Shown here in pieces: positions 17,535 through 26,197 of a DNA stretch of 64,000 nucleotides. Below the pieces are notes generated by a model. It made no database searches, was not told where the DNA came from, and saw nothing but the letters and a program-made list of their open reading frames with translations. The position numbers and the translations under genes were made by a program. The stretch is from positions 186,001 through 250,000 of the forward strand of contig NZ_VJYD01000005.1 in NCBI RefSeq assembly GCF_007341385.1, written 5' to 3'. The stretch is from Flavobacterium daemonense (GTDB taxonomy: Bacteria > Bacteroidota > Bacteroidia > Flavobacteriales > Flavobacteriaceae). Every line of letters begins with the position of its first letter. Position 1 is the stretch's first letter.

Positions 17535-19480
17535 GAAAAGTTCTGCTGCCCGCTTTAATTATCATTGCAGGATCTTTACTGGTGATCAGGGTATTTTATT
17601 TGCAAATAGTTGACGATTCATTTAAGCTAAAATCAGAAAACAACGCGATAAAAAAACAGTACGACTATCCTGAAAGAGGTTATATATATGACAGAAATGG
17701 CAAATTATTAGTAGCAAATCAAGCTTCTTATGATATCATGGTTATTCCACGCGAAATCAAAGAAGATTTAAATGTTGCGGAATTCTGTGCTTTATTAAAC
17801 ATCACAAAAGAAGAATACGATAAAAGAATTGCTAAGGCTAAAGTTTACAGTCCTCGCCTTCCATCAGTATTTTTAGCACAATTGAACAAAAACGAATTTG
17901 CTGCTTTTCAAGAAAAAATCAGAAAATATGAAGGCTTTTATTTCCAAAAGAGATCGCTTCGTGATTATGAAGTAGATTATGGCGCCAATATTTTTGGATT
18001 TATTACACAGGCGAGTGAAGGATTAATTGCCAAAAACTCTTATTACAATAGTGGAGATTTAGTTGGAAAACAAGGAGTTGAAGAAAGTTACGAAGAAGTT
18101 TTACGCGGAATTAAAGGGGTTAAATACATTCAAAAAGACAAATACAATCGTGAAATAGGATCCTATAAAAACGGAAAATACGACACAATCGCAGTTGCTG
18201 GAGAAGATATCAATTTAACAATTGACGCCGAACTTCAAAAATATGGCCAAGAATTAATGATCAACAAAAGAGGTGGAATTGTTGCAATTGAGCCTAAAAC
18301 GGGTGAGATTTTAGCATTAGTTACAGCGCCTTCTTATGATCCTGGAATTTTAGTTGGAAGACAAAGATCAAAAAACTATACGCTTTTATATCGAGATTCA
18401 ATTGCAAAACCATTATACGACAGAGGACTTTTAGCAGAATATCCTCCTGGTTCTCCATTCAAGATTTTAACTGGACTTGTTGCGCTTGAAGAAGGAGTTA
18501 TTGACGAGCATACAACTTTTATGTGTCATCATGGTTTTAGTTACGGACGAGGACGTTTTATGAAGTGCCACGGTTTTGGACCTCATCAATTAAATAACGG
18601 AATATATAATTCTTGTAATACGTATTTTGCACAGTCGTACATGTTAACGATCAACAAATACAAAAATCCTGGATATGCCGTTGACGTATGGAGCGGACAC
18701 GTAAAGAGTTTTGGTCTTGGACAATTTATGGGTTATGATTTGCCTACAGGAAGAAAAGGTAATATTCCGACATCAAAAACTTATAAAAAAATCTACCCTA
18801 ATGGTGGCTGGAGAAGTACTACAATTGTATCTAATGCCATTGGTCAAGGTGAAGTTTTAATGACTCCGATTCAGCTAGCCAACATGATGGCAACTGTTGC
18901 AAATCAAGGTTATTATTACACGCCTCATATCATTAAAAAGATTGAAGGAAAGAAAATTGATGCTAAATTTACAACTCGACACGAAACCACAATTGACAAA
19001 AAGTATTTTCCACCGGTTATAAATGGATTATTTGACGTTTATAATAAAGGTACCGCTTACGCACTGAAAGTACAAGGTATTGATATTTGCGGTAAAACCG
19101 GTACTGCCGAAAACTATGCTAAAATTGACGGAGTTAGAACCAAACTAAAAGACCACTCTATTTTTGTGGCTTTTGCTCCAAAGGACAATCCTAAAATTGC
19201 CCTTGCAATTATGATTGAAAATGGAGGTTTTGGTGCCAATGTAGCCGGACCAATTGCCAGTTTGATGATTGAGAAATATTTAAGAAAAAAAATCACTAGA
19301 ACCGATTTAGAAGTTCGTGTATTAAATAAAAGTTTAGTAAGCGAATATGCTAAATTAGGTGGAATGACCGAAGCAAGCGCAATAGAATCTACACCAAAAG
19401 ATTCTGTTTTAAGAGCTAAAATCGTTACTCCAAAAGTAGAAACAAAGAAAATTCCAATAGACACCACTAAAGAGAACTAA
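17531..19480 (+). CDS. mrdA: Penicillin-binding protein 2 (elongation transpeptidase)
   Basis: A class B PBP that cross-links peptidoglycan during elongation, anchored by one N-terminal helix (residues about 5-24). The dimerisation/pedestal domain starts at YDRNGKLLVANQASYDI. The three transpeptidase motifs are present: SPFK with Ser308, SCN at 361-363 and KTGTAEN with Lys522. It has 649 residues. Its start overlaps the mreD stop (ATGA) and rodA follows after 15 bp, so the synthase pair is made together. Confidence 0.95.
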   Translation: MRKVLLPALIIIAGSLLVIRVFYLQIVDDSFKLKSENNAIKKQYDYPERGYIYDRNGKLLVANQASYDIMVIPREIKEDLNVAEFCALLNITKEEYDKRIAKAKVYSPRLPSVFLAQLNKNEFAAFQEKIRKYEGFYFQKRSLRDYEVDYGANIFGFITQASEGLIAKNSYYNSGDLVGKQGVEESYEEVLRGIKGVKYIQKDKYNREIGSYKNGKYDTIAVAGEDINLTIDAELQKYGQELMINKRGGIVAIEPKTGEILALVTAPSYDPGILVGRQRSKNYTLLYRDSIAKPLYDRGLLAEYPPGSPFKILTGLVALEEGVIDEHTTFMCHHGFSYGRGRFMKCHGFGPHQLNNGIYNSCNTYFAQSYMLTINKYKNPGYAVDVWSGHVKSFGLGQFMGYDLPTGRKGNIPTSKTYKKIYPNGGWRSTTIVSNAIGQGEVLMTPIQLANMMATVANQGYYYTPHIIKKIEGKKIDAKFTTRHETTIDKKYFPPVINGLFDVYNKGTAYALKVQGIDICGKTGTAENYAKIDGVRTKLKDHSIFVAFAPKDNPKIALAIMIENGGFGANVAGPIASLMIEKYLRKKITRTDLEVRVLNKSLVSEYAKLGGMTEASAIESTPKDSVLRAKIVTPKVETKKIPIDTTKEN

Positions 19481-19495
19481 CAAAGATTATTTCAA

Positions 19496-20731
19496 ATGAA
19501 AAATCAAAGTGTAAAAAATAATATTGACTGGATAAGTGTTTTTATCTACACCACGTTAGTAATATTGGGGTGGCTGAATATCTATTCGTCTTCATTATTA
19601 TCTACCGAAGGAACGTATCAAAAGCAGCTGATTTTTATTGGCTGTACAATTCCGTTAATTTTTGTCGTTCTTTTTGTTGATGGAAAATTCTATGAAAAAT
19701 ATGCCAGTATAATTTTTGGTGTTTCGTTATTGTCTTTGGCAGGATTATTCCTTTTCGGAAAAACCATTGCAGGACAAAGATGTTGGTATGCAATTGGCGG
19801 ATTTACATTACAGCCTTCAGAATTTGCAAAAGCCGCTACATCATTGGCATTGGCAAAATATCTAAGTGATACACAAATCAACCTAAAAGATGTCAATAGG
19901 CAAATACAAGCTTTAGCGATTGTATTTTTACCCGTTATGTTGATTCTACCACAGCCTGACCCGGGAAGTGCCTTGATTTACAGTATTTTTATTATTGTTT
20001 TATATCGAGAAGGTCTTCCGTCATGGTATGTTTGGACCGGTTTTATTACTATTTTATTATTTGTATTAACACTTGTTCTCGAACCCTACGTCGTTATTAT
20101 TATTGCCGCTTGTGTTTTGGCAATTATACACTTTAAGGGACGCGTTGTTGATAGAAATTTATTAATGAGCAGTATTTTGTTAGCGGTTATTTCAGCTTTT
20201 GTTTTCTCTGTAGATTATGTATTCGAACACGTTTTCAAGCAACACCACAGAGACCGTTTTAATATTTTGCTAGGAAAAACAGTTGATATGAAAGGTATTG
20301 GTTATAATACCAATCAATCTGAAATTGCAATTGGATCAGGCGGATGGCTCGGAAAAGGCTTTTTACAAGGAACACAAACCAAAGGAGGCTTTGTTCCTGA
20401 ACAACATACGGATTATATTTTTACAACCGTTGGCGAGGAATGGGGATTTGTAGGTTGTTTGGTTGTTATTGCTCTCTTTGTTGGTTTATTTTTAAGAGTA
20501 ATTTATTTGGCTGAAAGACAAAAAACTAAATTTAGCCGTGTTTACGGTTATTGTGTTGCCGGAATCTTGTTCATTCACTTTTTTGTAAATATTGCCATGG
20601 TAATTGGTATTTTCCCAACTATCGGGGTTCCGCTTCCATTCTTTTCTTATGGTGGTTCTGGACTCTGGGGCTTTACTATTTTGTTGTTTATCTTCTTAAA
20701 AATGGATGCGAATAAGGTAAATGAATGGTAG
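19496..20731 (+). CDS. rodA: Peptidoglycan glycosyltransferase RodA
   Basis: A SEDS-family polymerase with about ten membrane helices that works with PBP2 in lateral wall growth. Diagnostic segments are LQPSEFAKAA, the loop PEQHTDYIFTTVGEEWGF with the conserved acidic residues, and GVPLPFFSYGGSGLWG near the C-terminus. It has 411 residues. It is the last gene of the elongasome cluster and is followed by a heptamer repeat and a bidirectional terminator. Confidence 0.95.
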   Translation: MKNQSVKNNIDWISVFIYTTLVILGWLNIYSSSLLSTEGTYQKQLIFIGCTIPLIFVVLFVDGKFYEKYASIIFGVSLLSLAGLFLFGKTIAGQRCWYAIGGFTLQPSEFAKAATSLALAKYLSDTQINLKDVNRQIQALAIVFLPVMLILPQPDPGSALIYSIFIIVLYREGLPSWYVWTGFITILLFVLTLVLEPYVVIIIAACVLAIIHFKGRVVDRNLLMSSILLAVISAFVFSVDYVFEHVFKQHHRDRFNILLGKTVDMKGIGYNTNQSEIAIGSGGWLGKGFLQGTQTKGGFVPEQHTDYIFTTVGEEWGFVGCLVVIALFVGLFLRVIYLAERQKTKFSRVYGYCVAGILFIHFFVNIAMVIGIFPTIGVPLPFFSYGGSGLWGFTILLFIFLKMDANKVNEW

Positions 20732-20739
20732 TCTAGAAA

Positions 20740-20776
20740 ATTGTTAATTGTTAATTGTTAATTGTTAATTGTTAAT
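20740..20776. repeat. Perfect tandem heptamer ATTGTTA, 5.3 copies
   Basis: Thirty-seven bases just after the rodA stop are an uninterrupted array of ATTGTTA. Such arrays vary in copy number by slippage. It lies between convergent rodA and the DedA gene and has no visible coding role. Confidence 0.9.
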
Positions 20777-20845
20777 GCAATTTTCTTTTGAATTAATTAC
20801 AACAAAATTATGTTTAATAATAGATTTCAACTTCAATTATAGATA

Positions 20846-20882
20846 TAAAAAAATCCGAAGCTTATTACTTCGGATTTTTTTT
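20846..20882. terminator. Bidirectional terminator between rodA and DedA gene
   Basis: Arms AAAAAATCCGAAG (20848-20860) and CTTCGGATTTTTT (20868-20880) are flanked by A and T runs, serving both convergent genes. Confidence 0.88.
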
Positions 20883-20885
20883 TAT

Positions 20886-21572
20886 TTATATTTTTTCGTG
20901 ATGGCTTGTTCTCTTTTTAATAAGCTTTAAGAAAACTGGGAAAGTTGACACTATAATTATTCCTATTACAATAACTTCAATATGCTCTTTTAAATCGATT
21001 CCTTGTTCTAAAAACACTCCGTATAAATAATGTCCTGAGAAGATCAATATAAAAGACCATAAAAAGGAACTCAAAATATTGTAGAACATAAACTTCTTTT
21101 TATCCATTGAAACTATTCCTGCAATAATTGGCGCGAAAGTTCTAAAAATTGGAAGAAAACGTGCGTAAATAATTGCTTTTCCGCCATACTTCTCAAAAAA
21201 ATCTTTGGATTGCAATAGGTATTTTTTCTTAAACCAAAATGTATCTTCTTTTTTAAACAAATAATAACCGCTTTTAGCTCCAAACCAATAACCCGTCATG
21301 TTTCCAAAAACACCCATTATCCCAACTAGCGTTGAAAGTATAAAAACGTTAACAAAATCACTTGGAATATAAACAACATTTTGAATCAGATCACGGCTGT
21401 AAATCCCTGATAAAAAAAGCAGACTGTCACCAGGAAGGAAAAAACCAGCAAAAAGTCCGGTCTCAGCAAAAACAATAAACAGCACAATGTATAAACCAAT
21501 CTGAAAACCGCCGATACTTAATGTGATGTAGAATTCAGGGTTGACTAATTGTGTCCAATCAAAATTATTCAT
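20886..21572 (-). CDS. DedA family (SNARE-associated) membrane protein
   Basis: A 228-residue inner-membrane protein with several membrane helices. DedA signatures are visible: FFLPGDSLLFLSG near residues 46-58, the GYWFGAKSGYYLF segment, FFEKYGGKAIIYARFLPIFRT with the functionally important basic residues, and the amphipathic re-entrant GIVSMDKKKFM. Relatives are undecaprenyl-phosphate flippases or lipid-homeostasis proteins; the exact role is not readable. It is separate from the metal unit upstream on the same strand by about 140 bp and a terminator. Confidence 0.9.
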   Translation of the reverse strand: MNNFDWTQLVNPEFYITLSIGGFQIGLYIVLFIVFAETGLFAGFFLPGDSLLFLSGIYSRDLIQNVVYIPSDFVNVFILSTLVGIMGVFGNMTGYWFGAKSGYYLFKKEDTFWFKKKYLLQSKDFFEKYGGKAIIYARFLPIFRTFAPIIAGIVSMDKKKFMFYNILSSFLWSFILIFSGHYLYGVFLEQGIDLKEHIEVIVIGIIIVSTFPVFLKLIKKRTSHHEKI

Positions 21573-21669
21573 AAAAATGGTTTGGTTATACTTATTTTAA
21601 GATCGTGAAAGTAACAATAATTTAGTAGAGCCACAATAAAATGCGGTATTTTAAAGATAAATTAACTAT

Positions 21670-21703
21670 AAAAAAAGCCTCAAATAGTAAACTTGAGGCT
21701 TTT
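21670..21703 (-). terminator. Terminator of the HYC_CC_PP-receptor-HMA unit
   Basis: Arms AAAGCCTCAA (21674-21683) and TTGAGGCTTT (21693-21702); on the minus strand a T run follows. It lies just past the HMA gene stop. Confidence 0.85.
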
Positions 21704-21710
21704 AAAATTC

Positions 21711-22052
21711 TTATTCTCTTACATACTTGCAGCAGGTATGCAAATTATCATAATCTGCTTGTGTTGCCTTCACGTCTTTAGTATCGTGCCCTACTTTTGC
21801 AATTGCATTATTCAAATCAGCTGGAGAAGATTTTTCTTCGTTTAAAATCACCGAAAGCTGATGTGATGAAATATCCCAATTTGCCGTTTTAACACCCGGA
21901 ACACTAAAAGCCGCTTTTTCAATACGTTTCTTACATTGTTCACAATTTCCGTTAACCTCAGTAGTGTACTTTAAATTTTTATTTTTCTTAGTTTGGGCTT
22001 GCGCCGAAAATCCTAAAAAACTAATTATTGCTATTAAAACTATTTTTTTCAT
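21711..22052 (-). CDS. Exported heavy-metal-associated (HMA) domain protein
   Basis: A 113-residue protein with a signal peptide ending near SAQAQ and then a ferredoxin-like HMA domain. The metal-binding CxxC is in NGNCEQCKKRIEKA (about residues 34-47), and VPGVKTANWDI is the usual following strand. The C-terminus adds a second cysteine pair (HTCCKY). Because it is exported, it is likely a periplasmic metal (probably copper) carrier or sensor rather than a cytoplasmic chaperone. It is the last gene after a TonB-dependent receptor with its own CC motif. Confidence 0.88.
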   Translation of the reverse strand: MKKIVLIAIISFLGFSAQAQTKKNKNLKYTTEVNGNCEQCKKRIEKAAFSVPGVKTANWDISSHQLSVILNEEKSSPADLNNAIAKVGHDTKDVKATQADYDNLHTCCKYVRE

Positions 22053-22101
22053 CTTGTAAATATTAAAATTTGATAATGTTATTGAAATTGATTTGTTCTA
22101 T

Positions 22102-24111
22102 TTATTTTATTTTAAATCGCAAACCAGCATAATACATTTGTCCAAAAATTGGCGCATATGCTACAGAGGCATCAAAATTTGGTCCAAAAGGATCATTTGC
22201 CCCTAAAATTGCTTTTTGCTGTTTGTAATTTCCAATATTTTCTCCACCGACATATACTTCAAAAACAGGAGAAAAAATTCTTGTAACCTGCGCGTTCATC
22301 ACTGCAAAAGAGGGCGAAAAATCTGGAAACTGATCCTCTGGCGGATTTGAAGCCGTATAAGGCAATCGCTGTTTTCCAGTCCAGTTAAAAGTATAATCAA
22401 ATTTCCATTGTTTTCCACTATCTGAAGCTGTTGTTTCGTATTCCAGATTTCCCAAAAAACGATGTTTTGCCTGAAGTGGACGCTGAAAAGTGCCTCTTAA
22501 ATAATCTGTCTGAATGTCATAATATTTATAAGCAGTTCTCAAATTCAAATTATGGATTATTTCATAACTAAACTCTGCCTGAAAACTATTGGCAAACGAA
22601 CTTCCTTTTAAATTATAAAACAAAACTTCCTGCGGACTCTGCATCAAATCTACTACAGCTTGATTTTGAAAATCGGTTCTGTAGAAGTCAAAACCAGCTT
22701 CGGCATTTTTTTTGAAAATCTTGAATTTCTGCGAAAAACTGATTCCGTAATTCCATGCAATTTCAGGATTCAAACCATAGATTTTTCCACTATTGTCTAA
22801 AATTGAAAAAGTTCTAGAACTCGCAAAAAGTTGTTGATTTTCGGCAAAAATATTAGCCGAACGCTTTCCTCTTCCGGCAGAAAAACGAAGAACACCATTC
22901 TTCCAAGGATTGTATCTCATGTGTAAACGAGGCGTCACAAAAAAGCCCAATCGATTATGATTATCAACTCTCCCGCCTAAAATCAAACTGAAATTATCCG
23001 TATTATCATAGGTGTATTCAAAAAATGCTCCGACAGAATTATCAATTCGGCTGTAATCATTTACGTTTACAAATTCCTGATATTGATCGTAAGTAAAATT
23101 CAAACCCGTTGTAAACTTGTGCATCGTGTTATTGATAATCGAATTGAAAATTAAATTCGAATAAAAACTATTCTGCTTAATGTCATACAAATTCAAACCG
23201 AAATAAGAATTTTGGTTATGACTGTTGAAAGCATTTTGAAAACCAATGCTTTGATAAGGCATATCTTTAAAAACGTAACCTATTTTAGTCGAAACATCAA
23301 AACGTTCTGTGTTGATTTCAGAACCCCAATGATTTGTAGTACCGCGGTCAACATCTTTATCAAAATCAACTTCTCCCGTTTGCTTTTTATCATTCATATA
23401 TCTGAAATTGATAAAACTTACGAGTCCGCTTTCTGGATCATAATATTGATAACGGTTTAAAATATTGATTTGTTTTCCTAACGGATTATCTAAAAATCCA
23501 TCATTGTTCATGTCGTTTTTTGCGACACGAGTATTTCCATGAACAAACAGACTTGTCGCCCATTTATCAGACAATTTTTTGTTGAAATGAGTATTCAACT
23601 CAAAACGCGCATCGGTAGAACCATAAACATTTAAGAAAAACGGAATGTCACTTAAAGGCTTTAACAACTCTGTATTTATTTGTCCCGAAATGCTCTCATA
23701 ACCATTAATGACGCTTCCTGCGCCTTTTGTAATCTGAACACTTTCGATCCAAGTTCCCGGCGTAAAAGACAATCCGTAAGCTTGAGAAGCTCCTCGAACT
23801 GATGGAATATTTTCTTCAGTAATCGTTAAATACGGACTTGTCAAACCCAACATCTTTATTTGTTTGGTTCCCGTTAAAGCATCCGAAAAATTGACGTCTA
23901 TTGATGGATTTGTCTCAAAACTTTCGGCCAAGTTGCAACACGCCGCTTTTAGCAGTTCTTTGCTTGTAATTACCGATGTATTGGATGTAAGTGTATAGGA
24001 TTTTTTAATTCCTTTTTGCTTTTTGGTGACTTTAACCTCCTGCAGATCTTCCTGAGAAAAGGCAACTGCAGACAGCAAAAGCATGCCCAAAAGCATTATA
24101 TTTTTTTGCAT
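22102..24111 (-). CDS. TonB-dependent receptor of a predicted metal-uptake unit
   Basis: An outer-membrane TonB-dependent receptor of 669 residues from the ATG at 24111, where the signal peptide begins (MQKNIMLLGMLLLSAVAFSQ). An open frame 24 codons longer is not supported. There is no carboxypeptidase-like N-domain; a TonB-box-like EVKVTKK is followed directly by the plug. The plug carries an unusual cysteine pair (LLKAACCNLAESFETNPS) and IESVQITKGAGSVINGYESI. The barrel ends FGQMYYAGLRFKIK. The CC pair together with neighbouring cysteine-rich genes suggests transport of a thiophilic metal such as copper. The substrate is inferred only. Confidence 0.88.
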   Translation of the reverse strand: MQKNIMLLGMLLLSAVAFSQEDLQEVKVTKKQKGIKKSYTLTSNTSVITSKELLKAACCNLAESFETNPSIDVNFSDALTGTKQIKMLGLTSPYLTITEENIPSVRGASQAYGLSFTPGTWIESVQITKGAGSVINGYESISGQINTELLKPLSDIPFFLNVYGSTDARFELNTHFNKKLSDKWATSLFVHGNTRVAKNDMNNDGFLDNPLGKQINILNRYQYYDPESGLVSFINFRYMNDKKQTGEVDFDKDVDRGTTNHWGSEINTERFDVSTKIGYVFKDMPYQSIGFQNAFNSHNQNSYFGLNLYDIKQNSFYSNLIFNSIINNTMHKFTTGLNFTYDQYQEFVNVNDYSRIDNSVGAFFEYTYDNTDNFSLILGGRVDNHNRLGFFVTPRLHMRYNPWKNGVLRFSAGRGKRSANIFAENQQLFASSRTFSILDNSGKIYGLNPEIAWNYGISFSQKFKIFKKNAEAGFDFYRTDFQNQAVVDLMQSPQEVLFYNLKGSSFANSFQAEFSYEIIHNLNLRTAYKYYDIQTDYLRGTFQRPLQAKHRFLGNLEYETTASDSGKQWKFDYTFNWTGKQRLPYTASNPPEDQFPDFSPSFAVMNAQVTRIFSPVFEVYVGGENIGNYKQQKAILGANDPFGPNFDASVAYAPIFGQMYYAGLRFKIK

Positions 24112-24216
24112 AAAAAATGATTTTAATGTAATTAGAAAAGCTGATTCTTCGTCATTCTGAAAAAGACAAACAGCAGTTAACAAGCCATAGATTTGACTTG
24201 ACTCTAAACATTAAAA

Positions 24217-24615
24217 TCAGGAATAAAAAATATATTGGTTATATAACTTGAATAAGGGGGGCGCATTCGCATCAGAATAATACGAAATGATTTGATTGCT
24301 TTTAAAGTTTGGAACTGATAAAAAAGCAATTGGTTTATATTGCTGAATTACAGCAGGAAAATCAAGCTGAAAAAAGAATATTTTAAAAGTAGCATTATCT
24401 GATTTCTTTTCAAAATGAACTACTTTGTCTTTGCAGCAAGATGATTTCTTTTCATTTTCTCCACAGCATTTTTTTTCTGGAGAAGATTGAACAGCTGTTT
24501 TTAAAGTAACCGAAGCGATTTCGCCTCCGCAGTAATGCACATCAAATGCAAACCCAATGTTGGAAACCAACAAAAGGAACGCTAAAAATAATCCTGTGCA
24601 CTTTTTTAAATTCAT
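24217..24615 (-). CDS. HYC_CC_PP family protein
   Basis: A 132-residue exported protein. It has a hydrophobic N-terminus (FLAFLLLVSNIGFAF), then the three hallmarks that name the family: HYC in DVHYCGGE, two CC pairs (KKCCGENEKKSSCCKDK) and a PP near the C-terminus (NAPPLFKLYNQY). The cysteine and histidine content suggests metal binding in the periplasm or at the outer membrane; no function has been assigned to the family as far as I know. It heads a three-gene unit with a TonB-dependent receptor and an HMA protein. Confidence 0.85.
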   Translation of the reverse strand: MNLKKCTGLFLAFLLLVSNIGFAFDVHYCGGEIASVTLKTAVQSSPEKKCCGENEKKSSCCKDKVVHFEKKSDNATFKIFFFQLDFPAVIQQYKPIAFLSVPNFKSNQIISYYSDANAPPLFKLYNQYIFYS

Positions 24616-24619
24616 ACCG

Positions 24620-24627
24620 CAAAATTA
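24620..24627 (-). promoter_or_regulatory. -7 element of the HYC_CC_PP unit
   Basis: On the minus strand TAATTTTG, 4 nt before the start codon. The mRNA would be nearly leaderless. It separates this unit from the XrtF pair upstream. Confidence 0.45.
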
Positions 24628-24660
24628 TCTAAAAAGACCGGAAAAAGATTTAATGATTTG

Positions 24661-25107
24661 TTATTTTTTTAAATTTTGGCTCTGATAATAAAAAGCAGGA
24701 ATAAAAAGCAAAACAAATATGGGCTGAATTATAAATCTTCTTACATAAAAAAGAAGCCAATTTGCAGTTGGAAAATAATTCAAAATAACAAAAAATGAGG
24801 CAAAAAGAATTATCAGAAAAAAAACATATAAAAATGCACTGAACTTTAGGATATCAATATCTCGAAAGAGTACATAAATCAAACCCAGTGACAAAATTGT
24901 ATTTAAAAAATATCGGGAAAAAAGTCCGAAAAAGAGTTTTAACCCATCAACTTCTGGATAAGGCAGGTTTTTGAAATCTAGTTCAAAATATTCCAAAAAA
25001 GGATCATAGAAAAGACTTTTTTCAAACGCCCGAATAACACCAAAACATATTATAATGCAAACTGCAAAGAAAATTTTGGTTTTATTTTCTGCAATTTTAT
25101 TTAGCAT
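24661..25107 (-). CDS. Exosortase F system-associated membrane protein
   Basis: A 148-residue membrane protein with about four hydrophobic helices and conserved charged segments (RAFEKSLFYDPFLEYF, YVRRFIIQPIFVLL). It directly follows xrtF and overlaps it by 11 bp. A protein of this size and topology next to XrtF is the usual partner in Flavobacteriia; its function is unknown. It could assist the exosortase in processing or lipid attachment of exported proteins. Confidence 0.82.
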   Translation of the reverse strand: MLNKIAENKTKIFFAVCIIICFGVIRAFEKSLFYDPFLEYFELDFKNLPYPEVDGLKLFFGLFSRYFLNTILSLGLIYVLFRDIDILKFSAFLYVFFLIILFASFFVILNYFPTANWLLFYVRRFIIQPIFVLLFIPAFYYQSQNLKK

Positions 25108-25633
25108 ATTTTGAAAATTTATTGACCCAAATTACCCATAAAGAAAAAACAATTCCGTAGATAATCAGCGGAAAAAGAACGCCATGCAAAATATGTTCAT
25201 GTTGCGGATAATTAAAAAGCAAAACTGTCAAAAGCGCAATTCGGATGATATTCAGCACATAAATAAAAAGTGTTCCAAATAAAATAAAAAACAATGTCGT
25301 TTTGAGTTTTCCCGAAAAAGCCAACACAAATGAAATAAACAAAATTATAACGCTGACAGCATTACAGCCTTCTATAATTCTTATGGTAAACTTATTATTG
25401 TACCAAACTTCTAAACAAGGTTGTGCAAGGCTTTTTACAATATGGATATCACAATTAAAAAGAAGCATTAAGGACTCCACATTTCTCCCAACAATTCTCG
25501 AAATTCCGTCAACATCAATTGGATCAAAACTATTCAAATACAATTTGTAAACTATTGTAAGTAAAATATAAGCAGCGAAGAAAGTGCCTATAAAAATCAA
25601 GAAAGGTTTAAATTGTACTAAATATTTTTTCAA
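25097..25633 (-). CDS. xrtF: Exosortase family protein XrtF
   Basis: A 178-residue polytopic membrane transpeptidase. The exosortase catalytic residues are visible: Cys90 in IIEGCNAVSV, Arg131 in LNIIRIALL and His150 in HEHILHGVLF. Exosortases cleave C-terminal sorting signals of exported proteins and join them to envelope molecules. XrtF is the Flavobacteriia type. No protein with a recognisable sorting tail is encoded in the window, so its substrates must lie elsewhere. It diverges from the GAF gene. Confidence 0.88.
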   Translation of the reverse strand: MKKYLVQFKPFLIFIGTFFAAYILLTIVYKLYLNSFDPIDVDGISRIVGRNVESLMLLFNCDIHIVKSLAQPCLEVWYNNKFTIRIIEGCNAVSVIILFISFVLAFSGKLKTTLFFILFGTLFIYVLNIIRIALLTVLLFNYPQHEHILHGVLFPLIIYGIVFSLWVIWVNKFSKYAK

Positions 25634-25646
25634 CGGGAATTTTTTT

Positions 25647-25654
25647 CAAATTTA
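25647..25654 (-). promoter_or_regulatory. -7 element of xrtF
   Basis: TAAATTTG on the minus strand, 13 nt before the xrtF start codon. Confidence 0.45.
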
Positions 25655-25679
25655 TGTATTTTTTAAGTCAGGCTTTAAA

Positions 25680-25687
25680 TACTTTTG
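25680..25687 (+). promoter_or_regulatory. -7 element of the GAF gene
   Basis: TACTTTTG, 17 nt before the ATG at 25705. It is arranged divergently from the xrtF promoter within 71 bp. Confidence 0.5.
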
Positions 25688-25704
25688 TATAAAATTTATT
25701 TATC

Positions 25705-26160
25705 ATGACTTTTCAAGAATTACAACCAAAAATAAGCGCTATTGTAGCTGATACAAAAACCGTTAGAGACGAAAAACTATTGGCAATCTGTCAATTGTTG
25801 AACGAAAATATAGAGTACTACAACTGGGTTGGTTTTTATTTTGCCAATCACGAAACCAAAACACTTCATTTAGGGCCTTATGTCGGCGCTGAAACTGATC
25901 ATACTGTTATTCCGTTTGGAAAAGGAATTTGCGGTCAAGTTGCCGAAAGCAATGCTAATTTTGTTGTTCCCGATGTTAAAGCACAAGATAATTATATCGC
26001 TTGCAGTTTCACTGTAAAATCAGAAATCGTTGTACCACTTTTTGTAGATGGAGTAAATATTGGCCAAATTGATATTGACAGTCATGTTATTGATCCGTTT
26101 ACAGAGGTTGACGAAAGATTTTTAGAATTTGTAAATGCAGAGGTTGCTAAGCTGTATTAA
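25705..26160 (+). CDS. GAF domain protein, likely free-methionine (R)-sulfoxide reductase-like
   Basis: A 151-residue single-GAF protein without signal peptide. The sequence follows the fRMsr/MsrC (YebR) subfamily: NWVGFYFANHETKTLHLGPY, IPFGKGICGQVAES, NYIACSFTVKSEIVVPL and GQIDIDSHVIDPFTEVDE. Two of the three cysteines of the E. coli enzyme are kept (GICG and IACS). The third, just before the IPFGKGICG strand, is replaced (TDHTV). The two-cysteine form could still be active, since the residue equivalent to the catalytic cysteine is in IACS. The alternative is a small ligand-binding GAF protein. Confidence 0.8.
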   Translation: MTFQELQPKISAIVADTKTVRDEKLLAICQLLNENIEYYNWVGFYFANHETKTLHLGPYVGAETDHTVIPFGKGICGQVAESNANFVVPDVKAQDNYIACSFTVKSEIVVPLFVDGVNIGQIDIDSHVIDPFTEVDERFLEFVNAEVAKLY

Positions 26161-26197
26161 AAATACTACTTTGGTACGGCTATTATAAAACCTTACC

